DNA of 32,423 bases from an uncultured Hungatella sp. Lineage in GTDB: Bacteria > Bacillota > Clostridia > Lachnospirales > Lachnospiraceae. Both the position numbers and the translations under genes were made by a program. The stretch spans positions 1-32,423 of the forward strand of contig CAJUPP010000034.1 of the NCBI GenBank assembly GCA_910588325.1, written 5' to 3'. Positions 23,912 through 32,208 of this stretch are shown piece after piece; positions within the stretch are counted from its first letter, which is position 1, and the number at the start of each line of letters is the position of its first letter. The notes below the pieces were generated by a model. The model was not told where the DNA came from. It saw only the letters and a list, made by a program, of their open reading frames with translations, and did no database searches.

Positions 23912-24352
23912 ATGACATCTATTTACTGGCTAGTTTTTTTCCTGATTTTAATAGGAATTGAAGCTGCCTCTATGGCTCTCACCACCATATGGTTTGCCGG
24001 AGGCGCTTTGGTTGCATTTCTATTGTCTCTGTTTGGGGTGGAAACGGAGGCACAGCTGGTTGTGTTTGTTGTAGTTTCCTTTGTTCTTTTGTTTTTTACC
24101 AGACCATGGGCCATGCGGTATGTAGAGAGAAACCGGACGAAGACAAATGTGGATGGACTGGTAGGAAAAGAGGCCAGGATTACAGGCGAAGTGAATAACA
24201 GAATGAACACAGGTACGGCCATACTGAACGGCCAGGAGTGGAGTGCCAGAGCAGAGAAGAACGATGAAGTTTATCCGCCGGATACCCTGGTAACTGTCAG
24301 GAAGATACAGGGCGTGAAATTAATCGTCAGCAAGAATAAGGAGGAAATGTAA
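23912..24352 (+). CDS. NfeD-like membrane protein
   Basis: 146 residues. Hydrophobic segments cover ~1-65 (IYWLVFFLILIGIEAASMAL, then TTIWFAGGALVAFLLSLFG and VVFVVVSFVLLFFTRPWAM). The C-terminal ~65 residues form the NfeD OB-fold (GLVGKEARITGEV ... GTAILNGQEWSARAEKNDE). NfeD proteins partner stomatin/SPFH proteins in membrane microdomains, and the next gene is such a protein, one base downstream. I chose ATG 23912 because AGGGGGA lies 7 nt upstream; the in-frame ATA at 23885 overlaps the preceding terminator. Confidence 0.9.
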   Translation: MTSIYWLVFFLILIGIEAASMALTTIWFAGGALVAFLLSLFGVETEAQLVVFVVVSFVLLFFTRPWAMRYVERNRTKTNVDGLVGKEARITGEVNNRMNTGTAILNGQEWSARAEKNDEVYPPDTLVTVRKIQGVKLIVSKNKEEM

Positions 24353-24353
24353 T

Positions 24354-25277
24354 ATGGGACTTTTAATTGGATTTGTAGCCATCGGGGTCATTCTTTTGAT
24401 TGTTCTGTCATCCTGTGTGAAGATTGTACCTCAGGCCTCGGCCTTCGTCATCGAGCGTCTGGGCGGATATCAGGATACATGGTCCGTAGGACTTCATGTC
24501 AAGGCGCCTTTTATTGACCGGGTGGCGAAAAGAGTTATTTTAAAGGAACAGGTAGTTGATTTTCCGCCTCAGCCGGTTATCACCAAAGATAATGTTACCA
24601 TGAAGATTGATACGGTGGTCTTCTTCCAGATTACGGATCCGAAACTTTATACCTATGGCGTGGAAAATCCGATTATGGCCATTGAGAACCTGACGGCAAC
24701 CACTCTTCGTAATATTATCGGTGATCTGGAATTGGATCAGACTCTAACTTCCAGAGAGACCATTAACACCAAGATGAGAGCGGCTCTTGATGTGGCTACG
24801 GATCCATGGGGAATCAAGGTGAACCGGGTGGAGTTAAAGAATATTATTCCGCCGGCAGCGATTCAGGATGCCATGGAGAAGCAGATGAAAGCAGAACGTG
24901 AGAGACGTGAGTCCATTCTGAAGGCGGAAGGTGAGAAAAAATCCACCATTCTTGTGGCAGAAGGAAAGAAACAGTCCGCAATTCTGGATGCGGAAGCAGA
25001 TAAACAGTCTGCCATCCTTCGCGCAGAGGCAGAGAAGGAAAAGAGAATCCGTGAGGCAGAAGGCCAGGCGGAGGCGATCCTTAAGATACAGAAAGCTACG
25101 GCAGACGGTATCCGATTTATCAAAGAGGCAGGAGCCGATGAAGCGGTGATCCAGCTGAAGAGCCTGGAGGCATTTGCCAAGGCTGCTGACGGCAAAGCAA
25201 CAAAAATTATTATTCCATCGGAGATTCAGAGCCTTGCCGGTATGGTAAAAGCTGTGACAGAGACAGCGAAAGATTAA
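24354..25277 (+). CDS. SPFH/Band 7 (stomatin-like) membrane protein
   Basis: 307 residues. An N-terminal membrane anchor (LLIGFVAIGVILLIVLSS) leads to the SPFH domain (VIERLGGYQDTWSVGLHVKAPFIDRV ... VEMKNIIPP-like VELKNIIPPAAIQDAMEKQM). A long charged coiled coil follows (~180-270) with repeated AEGEKKS/AEADKQSAILRAEAEK units. These proteins form large membrane rings or scaffolds and often protect or regulate proteases. AAGGAGG precedes the ATG, and the gene is paired with nfeD, the classic arrangement. A terminator follows. Confidence 0.92.
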   Translation: MGLLIGFVAIGVILLIVLSSCVKIVPQASAFVIERLGGYQDTWSVGLHVKAPFIDRVAKRVILKEQVVDFPPQPVITKDNVTMKIDTVVFFQITDPKLYTYGVENPIMAIENLTATTLRNIIGDLELDQTLTSRETINTKMRAALDVATDPWGIKVNRVELKNIIPPAAIQDAMEKQMKAERERRESILKAEGEKKSTILVAEGKKQSAILDAEADKQSAILRAEAEKEKRIREAEGQAEAILKIQKATADGIRFIKEAGADEAVIQLKSLEAFAKAADGKATKIIIPSEIQSLAGMVKAVTETAKD

Positions 25278-25282
25278 AGGCT

Positions 25283-25313
25283 GAAAGCCACCTTGTCAGA
25301 AGGTGGCCTTTTG
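25283..25313 (+). terminator. Terminator after the NfeD/SPFH pair
   Basis: GCCACCTT (25287-25294) pairs with AAGGTGGC (25300-25307), 5-nt loop, followed by CTTTTG. Confidence 0.8.
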
Positions 25314-25319
25314 TCTTAT

Positions 25320-25377
25320 GAGCGGTCTCGGAAACTCAGCCGCAAAGATGGGTGCAAGGGAGTTTCCGAGACCGCTC
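25320..25377. repeat. 18-bp perfect inverted repeat in patatin leader
   Basis: GAGCGGTCTCGGAAACTC (25320-25337) and its exact reverse complement (25360-25377) enclose a 22-nt loop. No T-run follows; a ribosome site begins 11 nt later. It could be an attenuator-like RNA hairpin, an operator for a dimeric regulator, or a copy of a small dispersed palindrome. Confidence 0.65.
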
Positions 25378-25398
25378 CTTATATAAAAGGAGGAATTT

Positions 25399-26559
25399 AT
25401 GAGATTCCAGATTGATCTTACCAGGGAATACGGAGTAGTTCTGGAAGGGGGAGGAGCAAAGGGCTCTTATCAGATAGGAGCTTGGAAAGCTTTGAGAGAG
25501 GCGGGAATTCGGATAAAGGGGATTGCAGGCGCTTCCGTAGGTGCTTTAAATGGCGCCATGCTCTGCATGGATGATCTGGAAAAAGCGGAATATATTTGGG
25601 AGAATATCAGTTACTCTAAAGTTATGGACGTAGATGACGATATTATAGGAAGTGTAAGAAAGCTGGATCTAAAGGCGGTAAACTTAAGGCAGGCGGCAGA
25701 GGATGCCAAACGGGTGCTTAAGGAAAAGGGGTTTGACATAACGCCTTTGAAACAGCTGATAGAATCTGTGGTTGACGAGGAATGTATACGTACCTCTGAC
25801 AGGGAGCTGTTTATCACTACGTATTCCATTACAGACCGGCGCCTTTTGACTTTGAATGCCAGGGATATTCCGGAGGGGGAAATCGGAGACATGCTCTTGG
25901 CCAGTGCATATTTTCCGGTTTTTAAGAATCAGAAATTAAATGGAAAAAGGTACATAGACGGCGGAGGCTGGAATAATGTGCCTGTAAATGTGCTGCTGGA
26001 GCAGGGCTATGAAGATATTCTGATTATCCGGATTTATGGTCTTGGATTTGACAGTGAGCGGGTGACAGAGATTCCGGAGGGAACCAATGTCTATCACATT
26101 GCACCGCGCCAGGATCTGGGTGGAATTTTGGAGTTTGATAAGAAGAAGGCCAGAAAAAATATGATGCTTGGATATTATGACGCCAAGCGTCTTCTATATG
26201 GGCTTTCCGGGAGATGGTACTATATCGATGCTCCTTATTCGGAATCCTATTATTTTGAACGGATGATGGCAGAGGTTAAAGAATTGCTGTCTTTTTGGGC
26301 GGAGACAGAAGAAGGATGGGATCGGGAAGAACTGGAAGGGTACCGTATATATACGGAGAAGATATTTCCATTTATGGCGAAGAAGATGAATCTGAGGGAG
26401 AACTGGGACTACAAAGATTTGTATCTGTCCATGCTGGAGACCCTTGCCCGCAAGAAACGGATTAACCGTTTCCATATCTATACGGTGGACCAGTTAAAGG
26501 ATCTGATTGTCAGAAGGTATCAAACAAATTCAGAGAATAGAGGAGGCATGCATCCATGA
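25399..26559 (+). CDS. Patatin-like phospholipase
   Basis: 386 residues. The patatin lipase fold shows the oxyanion loop GGGAKG (17-22), the nucleophile Ser46 in GASVGA and catalytic Asp187 in IDGGGWNNVPV. It is a Ser-Asp dyad acyl hydrolase acting on membrane lipids. No signal peptide is seen, so it is probably cytoplasmic. The C-terminal ~150 residues (from ~235) are charged and unassigned. AGGAGG lies 5 nt before ATG. The last codons overlap the argF start (ATGA), an unusual pairing of a lipase with arginine metabolism. Confidence 0.9.
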   Translation: MRFQIDLTREYGVVLEGGGAKGSYQIGAWKALREAGIRIKGIAGASVGALNGAMLCMDDLEKAEYIWENISYSKVMDVDDDIIGSVRKLDLKAVNLRQAAEDAKRVLKEKGFDITPLKQLIESVVDEECIRTSDRELFITTYSITDRRLLTLNARDIPEGEIGDMLLASAYFPVFKNQKLNGKRYIDGGGWNNVPVNVLLEQGYEDILIIRIYGLGFDSERVTEIPEGTNVYHIAPRQDLGGILEFDKKKARKNMMLGYYDAKRLLYGLSGRWYYIDAPYSESYYFERMMAEVKELLSFWAETEEGWDREELEGYRIYTEKIFPFMAKKMNLRENWDYKDLYLSMLETLARKKRINRFHIYTVDQLKDLIVRRYQTNSENRGGMHP

Positions 26560-27545
26560 ATTTAAAGGGGAGAAATTTTTTGACATTAAAGGACTTTAGT
26601 CCGGAAGAGATAGGGTATCTGCTGGATTTATCTGCAGAGCTTAAGGAGAAGAAGAAGAATGGAATTCCGGTGGATATTCACCGTGGGAAAAATGTGGCGC
26701 TTATTTTTGAGAAAACCAGCACCAGAACCAGATGTTCCTTCGAGGTAGCAGCTCATGACCTGGGGATGGGAACTACTTATCTTGACCCGTCAGGTTCCCA
26801 GATTGGCAAGAAGGAAAGTATTGCCGATACGGCCAGGGTTCTGGGGCGGATGTATGAGGGCATCGAGTACAGAGGCTTTGGGCAGGAGATTGTGGAAGAA
26901 CTGGCAGAGCATGCCGGCGTTCCGGTGTGGAACGGCCTGACCAATGAGTATCATCCTACCCAGATGCTGGCAGACCTTCTGACCATCAAAGAGCATTTTG
27001 GAAGATTGAAGGGAATCAAGCTGGTGTATATGGGAGACGCAAGATACAATATGGGGAATTCCCTGATGATTGCCTGCTCCAAGATGGGCCTTGATTTTAC
27101 GGCCTGTGCACCAAAGAAGTATTTCCCGGGCGAGGAACTGGTAAAACAGTGCCGGGAATATGCGGCGGCCTCAGGCTCTGCCATCACTTTGACAGAGGAT
27201 GTGATGGAGGGAACAAAAGGCGCCGATGTGGTATATACCGATGTATGGGTATCTATGGGAGAACCGGATCAGGTGTGGGAGGAAAGAATTCGGGAGCTGA
27301 CTCCCTATAAGGTGACAAAACAAGTCATGGAAAATGCAGGATCCCAGGCCATTTTCCTCCACTGTCTGCCGGCGTTCCATGATTTGAAGACCAGGATTGG
27401 GAAAGAGATGGGACAGAGGTTTGATATTACGGATATGGAAGTGACGGACGAAGTATTTGAGTCAGATCAGTCAAAGGTATTTGATGAGGCGGAAAACCGC
27501 ATGCATACCATTAAGGCAGTGATGGCTGCTACGTTGGGAGTGTAA
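26556..27545 (+). CDS. argF: Ornithine carbamoyltransferase
   Basis: 329 residues; joins carbamoyl phosphate and ornithine to give citrulline. Carbamoyl phosphate loop STRTRCSFE, ornithine-side motif HPTQMLADLLTIKEHFG, VYTDVWVSMGE, and the catalytic HCLPAFHD are all present. Length is standard. No other arginine-biosynthesis or deiminase gene is near, so anabolic or catabolic use (argF or arcB) cannot be settled from context. It overlaps the patatin gene by 4 nt and the next gene begins 6 nt later. Confidence 0.94.
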   Translation: MNLKGRNFLTLKDFSPEEIGYLLDLSAELKEKKKNGIPVDIHRGKNVALIFEKTSTRTRCSFEVAAHDLGMGTTYLDPSGSQIGKKESIADTARVLGRMYEGIEYRGFGQEIVEELAEHAGVPVWNGLTNEYHPTQMLADLLTIKEHFGRLKGIKLVYMGDARYNMGNSLMIACSKMGLDFTACAPKKYFPGEELVKQCREYAAASGSAITLTEDVMEGTKGADVVYTDVWVSMGEPDQVWEERIRELTPYKVTKQVMENAGSQAIFLHCLPAFHDLKTRIGKEMGQRFDITDMEVTDEVFESDQSKVFDEAENRMHTIKAVMAATLGV

Positions 27546-27551
27546 AGTTTG

Positions 27552-27857
27552 ATGTATGGACAAGGAAAAAAGAGAAATCCACGGAATACCGCGCTGATTA
27601 TGGACTGGATTCATATCTGCATCGGGCTTTTGGTTGTGATTTTGGCTGTTTTTGCATTTTTAAATCCGGAGGATAACCGGTTTTTATTTCCGATTATCTT
27701 TCTTCTGGCGGCTGTCTTAAATGTGATTAATGGCATCTACCGATTCCGGTTAAGCGGGAGGGAAAAGAAAAAGAAGCTGGCGGCTGTTATGCAGCTGATT
27801 CTGGCAGCGGTTCTTGTGGCAGTGATGGTAGTCAGTGCCATTACCATCTGGAGGTAG
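27552..27857 (+). CDS. Small three-helix membrane protein of unknown function
   Basis: About 101 residues with three hydrophobic helices (~16-38, ~45-65, ~77-100) and a basic loop GREKKKKLA. I do not recognise a family. The N-terminus (MYGQGKKRNPRNTALIMDW) is basic and probably cytoplasmic. The ribosome site is poor (GGAG 11 nt upstream, within the end of argF), so it probably depends on coupling. It lies between argF and birA in an apparent operon. Confidence 0.75.
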   Translation: MYGQGKKRNPRNTALIMDWIHICIGLLVVILAVFAFLNPEDNRFLFPIIFLLAAVLNVINGIYRFRLSGREKKKKLAAVMQLILAAVLVAVMVVSAITIWR

Positions 27858-27860
27858 AAG

Positions 27861-28841
27861 GTGAAAGCGGAAGTAATCAGGTTGTTAAGGGAATGTGACA
27901 CATATCTGTCTGGTCAGGAACTGTGTGAGTCTCTCCACGTGTCACGTACGGCTGTGTGGAAGGTAATAAAACAACTGAAAGAAGAGGGATATGCCATCGA
28001 GGCTGTGAGAAACAAGGGATATTATCTGGTAGAAAGCGCTGATGTGCTTACGGCGGCGGAAATCAGAAGCTGTATGAAAAGCCGGTGGATGGGACATAAG
28101 GTAGAATTTCGGGAGGAGACGGATTCTACCAACACAGAGGCCAGACGTCAGGCAGAAAAGGGTGCTTTGGATGGCACTTTAGTGGTTGCGGAATGTCAGA
28201 CAGCCGGGAAGGGACGAAGGGGACGGCATTGGACGTCTCCGGCGGGAACCGGCATCTGGATGAGCCTGGTTCTTAAACCAAAACTGGAGCCATCCTGCGC
28301 TCCTATGCTGACACTTCTGGCGGGTCTGGCCGTATCAGTTGGTATTGAGGACTATTGCGGTTTAAAACCTCAGATTAAATGGCCAAATGATTTGACTCTG
28401 GAAGGGAAGAAGATATGCGGAATTCTTACGGAGATGAGTGCGGACATGGAGATGATTCAGTATGTGGTGGTAGGAATCGGTATCAATGTCAATATAGAGG
28501 AGTTTCCGGAAGAAATCGCCAGGACAGCGACGTCTCTTTATCTGGAAACAGGGAAAAAATTAAAGCGCAGCGGAATGATCGCCTGCATTGTGAAGCGGAT
28601 GGAAGAGTACTATGAAAAATTCCTGTCCATGGCGGATCTATCCTGTATTCAGGAAGATTATGAGGAGAGGTTAGTTAATTTAAACAGGGAGGTTTTGGTG
28701 CTGGCATCTAAGGATGAGTATAAAGGAATCTGCAGAGGCATCAACAAGACGGGAGAATTGCTGGTGGAAAGGGAGGACAAAAGCATTTCTCAGGTGATGT
28801 CCGGTGAAGTGTCAGTGCGCGGTGTATATGGGTATGTGTGA
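27861..28841 (+). CDS. birA: Biotin-protein ligase / biotin repressor
   Basis: 326 residues. The N-terminal winged helix (LSGQELCESLHVSRTAVWKVIKQLKEEGY) marks the class II, DNA-binding form that also represses biotin genes. The ligase domain has the ATP/biotin loop GKGRRGRHWTSP, KWPNDL and GIGINVN, and the small C-terminal domain ends REDKSISQVMSGEVSVRG. It starts with GTG at 27861, with GGAGG 6 nt upstream. Its stop overlaps the mutY start. No biotin synthesis gene is in the window. Confidence 0.94.
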   Translation: MKAEVIRLLRECDTYLSGQELCESLHVSRTAVWKVIKQLKEEGYAIEAVRNKGYYLVESADVLTAAEIRSCMKSRWMGHKVEFREETDSTNTEARRQAEKGALDGTLVVAECQTAGKGRRGRHWTSPAGTGIWMSLVLKPKLEPSCAPMLTLLAGLAVSVGIEDYCGLKPQIKWPNDLTLEGKKICGILTEMSADMEMIQYVVVGIGINVNIEEFPEEIARTATSLYLETGKKLKRSGMIACIVKRMEEYYEKFLSMADLSCIQEDYEERLVNLNREVLVLASKDEYKGICRGINKTGELLVEREDKSISQVMSGEVSVRGVYGYV

Positions 28842-29965
28842 TGAATCATTTATATGAGAAACTACAGATGTTGGAGCGGGAGGACAGGCCTTTTTCCAGG
28901 ACAGAGCGGTTGAAGGCCATGAATGGGCCGTTGCTTTTCTGGTACCAGGGCCATGCCCGCATTCTGCCATGGCGGGACAATCCTACGGCATATCAGGTCT
29001 GGATTTCGGAGATCATGCTGCAGCAGACCAGGGTGGAGGCGGTGAAACCGTATTTTAGCCGTTTTCTGGAGGTACTGCCGGATGTGAGAACCCTGGCACA
29101 GGTGGAAGAGGAAAAACTTTTAAAGCTGTGGGAGGGGCTTGGATACTATAATCGAGCCAGAAATTTAAAAAAGGCGGCTGAGATTGTGGTGAGAGACTAT
29201 GAAGGAAAACTGCCTGCTTCCTATGAGGAACTTTTGAAACTGCCGGGAATCGGAAGCTACACGGCCGGGGCCATTGCTTCCATTGCCTATGGGATTCCGG
29301 TTCCGGCGGTGGATGGCAATGTGCTGCGGGTGATTTCCAGGGTATTGGCGGAAGAGGAAGATATCCGAAAGCAGTCCATAAAACATCGAATTGAAGATCA
29401 TTTAAAAGAAACGATGCCAAAGAACCAGGCCAGTAGTTTCAATCAGGGTCTGATCGAGATTGGGGCAATCATCTGTGTTCCAAACGGACAGCCCAAATGC
29501 CAGGAATGTCCTTTGGAATCTATTTGTCTAGCCAGGAAACAAGGACTTACGGACAGAATCCCCTATAAGGCGCCAAAGAAACCAAGGAAGGTGGAAGAAC
29601 GGACGATTCTTCTTATTGAGTCAGGGCAGCAAATCGCCATCAGAAAACGGCCGGATCACGGCCTCTTGGCATCTCTGTATGAATTTCCCAATTATGAAGG
29701 TATATGGAAGAAAGAAGACGTTGCAGGTCTTGTAGAAAGAAGCTGCGGTGAACCAGGGCTTGCCGAAGGTATCAGGGAGATTGAGTATGCAGGGGAGGCA
29801 AAACATATATTCAGCCATGTGGAATGGCATATGACCGGATACAGAATATTGACAGAAAAAATGCCTTCTGCATATCTTTCCGTAGAAAAACAGGAAATTT
29901 TTGAAAAATATCCCCTTCCCAATGCATTTTGTGCGTATACAAAATTGATTCGCGGAGAATCATGA
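28841..29965 (+). CDS. mutY: A/G-specific adenine DNA glycosylase
   Basis: 374 residues. Removes adenine opposite 8-oxoguanine. ILPWRDNPTAYQVWISEIMLQQTRV holds the catalytic Glu. The helix-hairpin-helix is LPGIGSYTAGAIASIAYG, followed by VPAVDGNVLRV with the catalytic Asp. The iron-sulfur cysteines are in CVPNGQPKCQECPLESIC. The C-terminal ~140 residues are the NUDIX-like 8-oxoG reader. The start is ATG 28841 or GTG 28838, both overlapping the birA stop; no clear ribosome site, so translation is coupled. One of two DNA-lesion enzymes in the window, with the EndoQ-helicase. Confidence 0.94.
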   Translation: MNHLYEKLQMLEREDRPFSRTERLKAMNGPLLFWYQGHARILPWRDNPTAYQVWISEIMLQQTRVEAVKPYFSRFLEVLPDVRTLAQVEEEKLLKLWEGLGYYNRARNLKKAAEIVVRDYEGKLPASYEELLKLPGIGSYTAGAIASIAYGIPVPAVDGNVLRVISRVLAEEEDIRKQSIKHRIEDHLKETMPKNQASSFNQGLIEIGAIICVPNGQPKCQECPLESICLARKQGLTDRIPYKAPKKPRKVEERTILLIESGQQIAIRKRPDHGLLASLYEFPNYEGIWKKEDVAGLVERSCGEPGLAEGIREIEYAGEAKHIFSHVEWHMTGYRILTEKMPSAYLSVEKQEIFEKYPLPNAFCAYTKLIRGES

Positions 29966-29981
29966 AAGAGAGGAGTATTTT

Positions 29982-30884
29982 ATGGGAAACATGCTGTTTA
30001 TCGTCAATCCCCGTTCCGGGAAGGCACGGATCAAAAACCAGCTTTTAGGAATAGTGGACCTGTTTATTAAATACGGCTGGGATGTTCAGCTTTATATTAC
30101 CCAGGACCAGGGGGATGCCATAGAGACGGCGAGAAAAAAGGGCGGACAGATGGATATGATTGTGTGCAGCGGCGGCGACGGTACGCTCAGTGAGACTATT
30201 TCCGGTATGATGTATATGGAACATCCTCCGATCCTGGGGTATATTCCGTCAGGCTCCACCAATGATTTCGCTGCCAGCCTTGGTATTCCCTCTCAGGCCG
30301 GGAAAGCGGCTGAAATTGTGGTTACAGGAGAGGCCAGACCTATAGATATCGGTTACTTTTGCCAGGAAAGAACGTTTGTATATGTTGCAGGATTCGGCGT
30401 ATTTACGGAAGTGTCTTATATGACGCCCCAGGAGAAGAAAAACCTCCTTGGACATCAGGCTTATATGCTGGAAGGCGTGAAAAGCCTTGCCAATATAAAG
30501 TCCTACCGGATGCGGATCGAGGCAGATGATTTCTGTATGGAAGGGGATTTTATCTTTGGAATGGTAACCAATACCATCAGTGTAGGCGGGTTTAAGGGGC
30601 TGGTGACTCAGGACGTGGCCTTGGATGACGGTGTGTTTGAGGTGCTGATGATACGTACTCCCAAGACGCCTTTGGAATTGACCAATATTCTTTCTTATAT
30701 GATTTTAAAGGAAGAGCAGAGTGAGTATGTCCACAAATTTAAGACTTCCAGGTTAAGGATTTTTTCTGAAGAGGAAGTTGACTGGGTCCTGGATGGAGAG
30801 TTTGGCGGAGCGAGGAGGGAAGTGGAAATCGAAAATCTGACACAAAGGATAAAAATTGTGACAGGTCTTGTAAAAAAACGTTGA
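29982..30884 (+). CDS. Diacylglycerol/lipid kinase family protein (DagK/YegS type)
   Basis: 300 residues. Motifs: FIVNPRSGKA, CSGGDGTLSE (the GGDGT nucleotide loop) and PSGSTNDFAASL. The C-terminal beta-sandwich ends DGEFGGARREVEIEN. Members phosphorylate diacylglycerol, sphingoid or other lipids; DgkB of Firmicutes recycles diacylglycerol from lipoteichoic acid synthesis. The exact lipid is not determined. A ribosome site AGAGGAG precedes ATG. Its stop codon lies within the -35 of the rpoD promoter. Confidence 0.9.
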   Translation: MGNMLFIVNPRSGKARIKNQLLGIVDLFIKYGWDVQLYITQDQGDAIETARKKGGQMDMIVCSGGDGTLSETISGMMYMEHPPILGYIPSGSTNDFAASLGIPSQAGKAAEIVVTGEARPIDIGYFCQERTFVYVAGFGVFTEVSYMTPQEKKNLLGHQAYMLEGVKSLANIKSYRMRIEADDFCMEGDFIFGMVTNTISVGGFKGLVTQDVALDDGVFEVLMIRTPKTPLELTNILSYMILKEEQSEYVHKFKTSRLRIFSEEEVDWVLDGEFGGARREVEIENLTQRIKIVTGLVKKR

Positions 30885-30909
30885 AAAAATGTTGAAAATA
30901 GGATATAAT
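30881..30909 (+). promoter_or_regulatory. SigA-type promoter of rpoD
   Basis: TTGAAA (30881-30886), 17-bp spacer, TATAAT (30904-30909). The -35 includes the lipid kinase stop codon. A start near 30916 gives a leader of about 62 nt to GTG 30978. Confidence 0.8.
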
Positions 30910-30977
30910 TAATTATTACGTGATATTATGCGCAATAGTTTGTGGATCATGAACGAGAAAAAAGAGGGCATTATCTG

Positions 30978-32099
30978 GTGGAAAAGAATAATTTTTTACA
31001 AAAACTTGATAAGCTGGTGGAATTTGCAAAGGGAAAGAGTAATGTACTGGATGTAACGGAGATTAATAACTTCTTTACCGGTGATGAGCTTTCTACGGAG
31101 CAGATGGAGCAGATTTATTCCTATCTGGAAACTCATGGGATAGATGTGATTCCCATTATTGATGACAGCATACTGGCAGAGGATGCGCTGCTTCTGGATG
31201 ACGATGAAAGGTTTTTAAAGGATTCGGAAGAAGAGGATATTGATCTTGACGCTATCGATCTTCTGGAAGGAATCGGAACAGAGGATCCGGTGAGGATGTA
31301 TTTAAAGGAGATCGGAACGGTTCCCCTTTTGTCTGCGGACGAGGAGATGGAACTGGCAAAGAGAAAGGCAGAGGGAGACGAGGCCGCCAAGGACCGTCTG
31401 ATTGAAGCCAATCTCCGTCTTGTAGTCAGCATTGCCAAACGCTATACCGGCAGAGGCATGAGTTTTTTGGATCTGGTTCAGGAGGGAAACTTAGGGCTGA
31501 TTAAAGGTGTGGAAAAGTTTGATTATACGAAGGGCTATAAGTTAAGTACATATGCTACCTGGTGGATACGCCAATCTGTGACAAGAGCTCTGGCGGATCA
31601 GGCACGGACCATTCGTGTACCAGTGCATATGGTAGAGACCATCAACAAGATGTCCAAGATGCAGAGAAAGCTGACCCTGGAGCTGGGGTATGAGCCGTCA
31701 GTGGCAGAACTGGCAGAAGCGCTGGAGATGTCTGAGGACAAGGTGATGGAGATCATGCAGATTGCCAGGGAACCAGCATCTCTGGAGACTCCTATCGGTG
31801 AGGAGGATGATTCCAACTTAGGAGATTTTGTTGCGGATAACAATGTGGTAACTCCTGAGGGCAATGTGGAATCCGTGATGTTGCGAGAGCATATCGACGC
31901 ACTGTTAGGTGATTTGAAGGAGAGGGAGCGTCAGGTGATCGTTCTTCGTTTTGGTCTGGAGGATGGACATCCAAGGACGCTGGAGGAAGTGGGAAAGGAA
32001 TTTAATGTAACCAGGGAGCGTATCCGTCAGATTGAGGCCAAAGCTTTGAGAAAACTGAGGAATCCGGTGAGAAGTAAGCGGATCAGAGATTTTTTGTAA
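30978..32099 (+). CDS. rpoD: RNA polymerase primary sigma factor SigA/RpoD
   Basis: 373 residues. A short, acidic region 1.1-like N-terminus (NVLDVTEINNFF; DDDERFLKDSEEEDIDLD) is followed by region 1.2 (DPVRMYLKEIGTVPLL), region 2 (NLRLVVSIAKRYTGRGMSFLDLVQEGNLGL; YATWWIRQSVTRALADQ), region 3, and region 4 (LEEVGKEFNVTRERIRQIEAKALRKLRNP). Length fits Firmicute SigA. I take GTG 30978 as start: GAGGG is 9 nt upstream and the protein then begins as family members do. The in-frame GTG at 30942 has no ribosome site. The usual upstream partner dnaG is absent; a lipid kinase takes its place, and the gene has its own promoter. Confidence 0.94.
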   Translation: MEKNNFLQKLDKLVEFAKGKSNVLDVTEINNFFTGDELSTEQMEQIYSYLETHGIDVIPIIDDSILAEDALLLDDDERFLKDSEEEDIDLDAIDLLEGIGTEDPVRMYLKEIGTVPLLSADEEMELAKRKAEGDEAAKDRLIEANLRLVVSIAKRYTGRGMSFLDLVQEGNLGLIKGVEKFDYTKGYKLSTYATWWIRQSVTRALADQARTIRVPVHMVETINKMSKMQRKLTLELGYEPSVAELAEALEMSEDKVMEIMQIAREPASLETPIGEEDDSNLGDFVADNNVVTPEGNVESVMLREHIDALLGDLKERERQVIVLRFGLEDGHPRTLEEVGKEFNVTRERIRQIEAKALRKLRNPVRSKRIRDFL

Positions 32100-32206
32100 C
32101 GGACAGGCTATAGATGGAGCTGCTGCTAAATATGCTTATTCCAAGGAATATGGTTGTGACATGGGAGTCATGAATTGAGGGAATCAGCTGTTTTGCGGCA
32201 GTTTTT
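32100..32206 (+). other. Post-rpoD spacer with short coding-like fragment
   Basis: About 32104-32178 reads as DGAAAKYAYSKEYGCDMGVM then a stop, without a start codon or ribosome site, so it may be the tail of a lost gene. It leads into the weak terminator and the repeats. Confidence 0.3.
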
Positions 32207-32208
32207 TT
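32187..32208 (+). terminator. Weak terminator after rpoD
   Basis: A short stem (GCTG/CGGC at 32187-32190/32196-32199, or CTG/CAG with G-T pairs) is followed by seven Ts (32202-32208). The T-run is good and the stem is weak. Confidence 0.45.
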
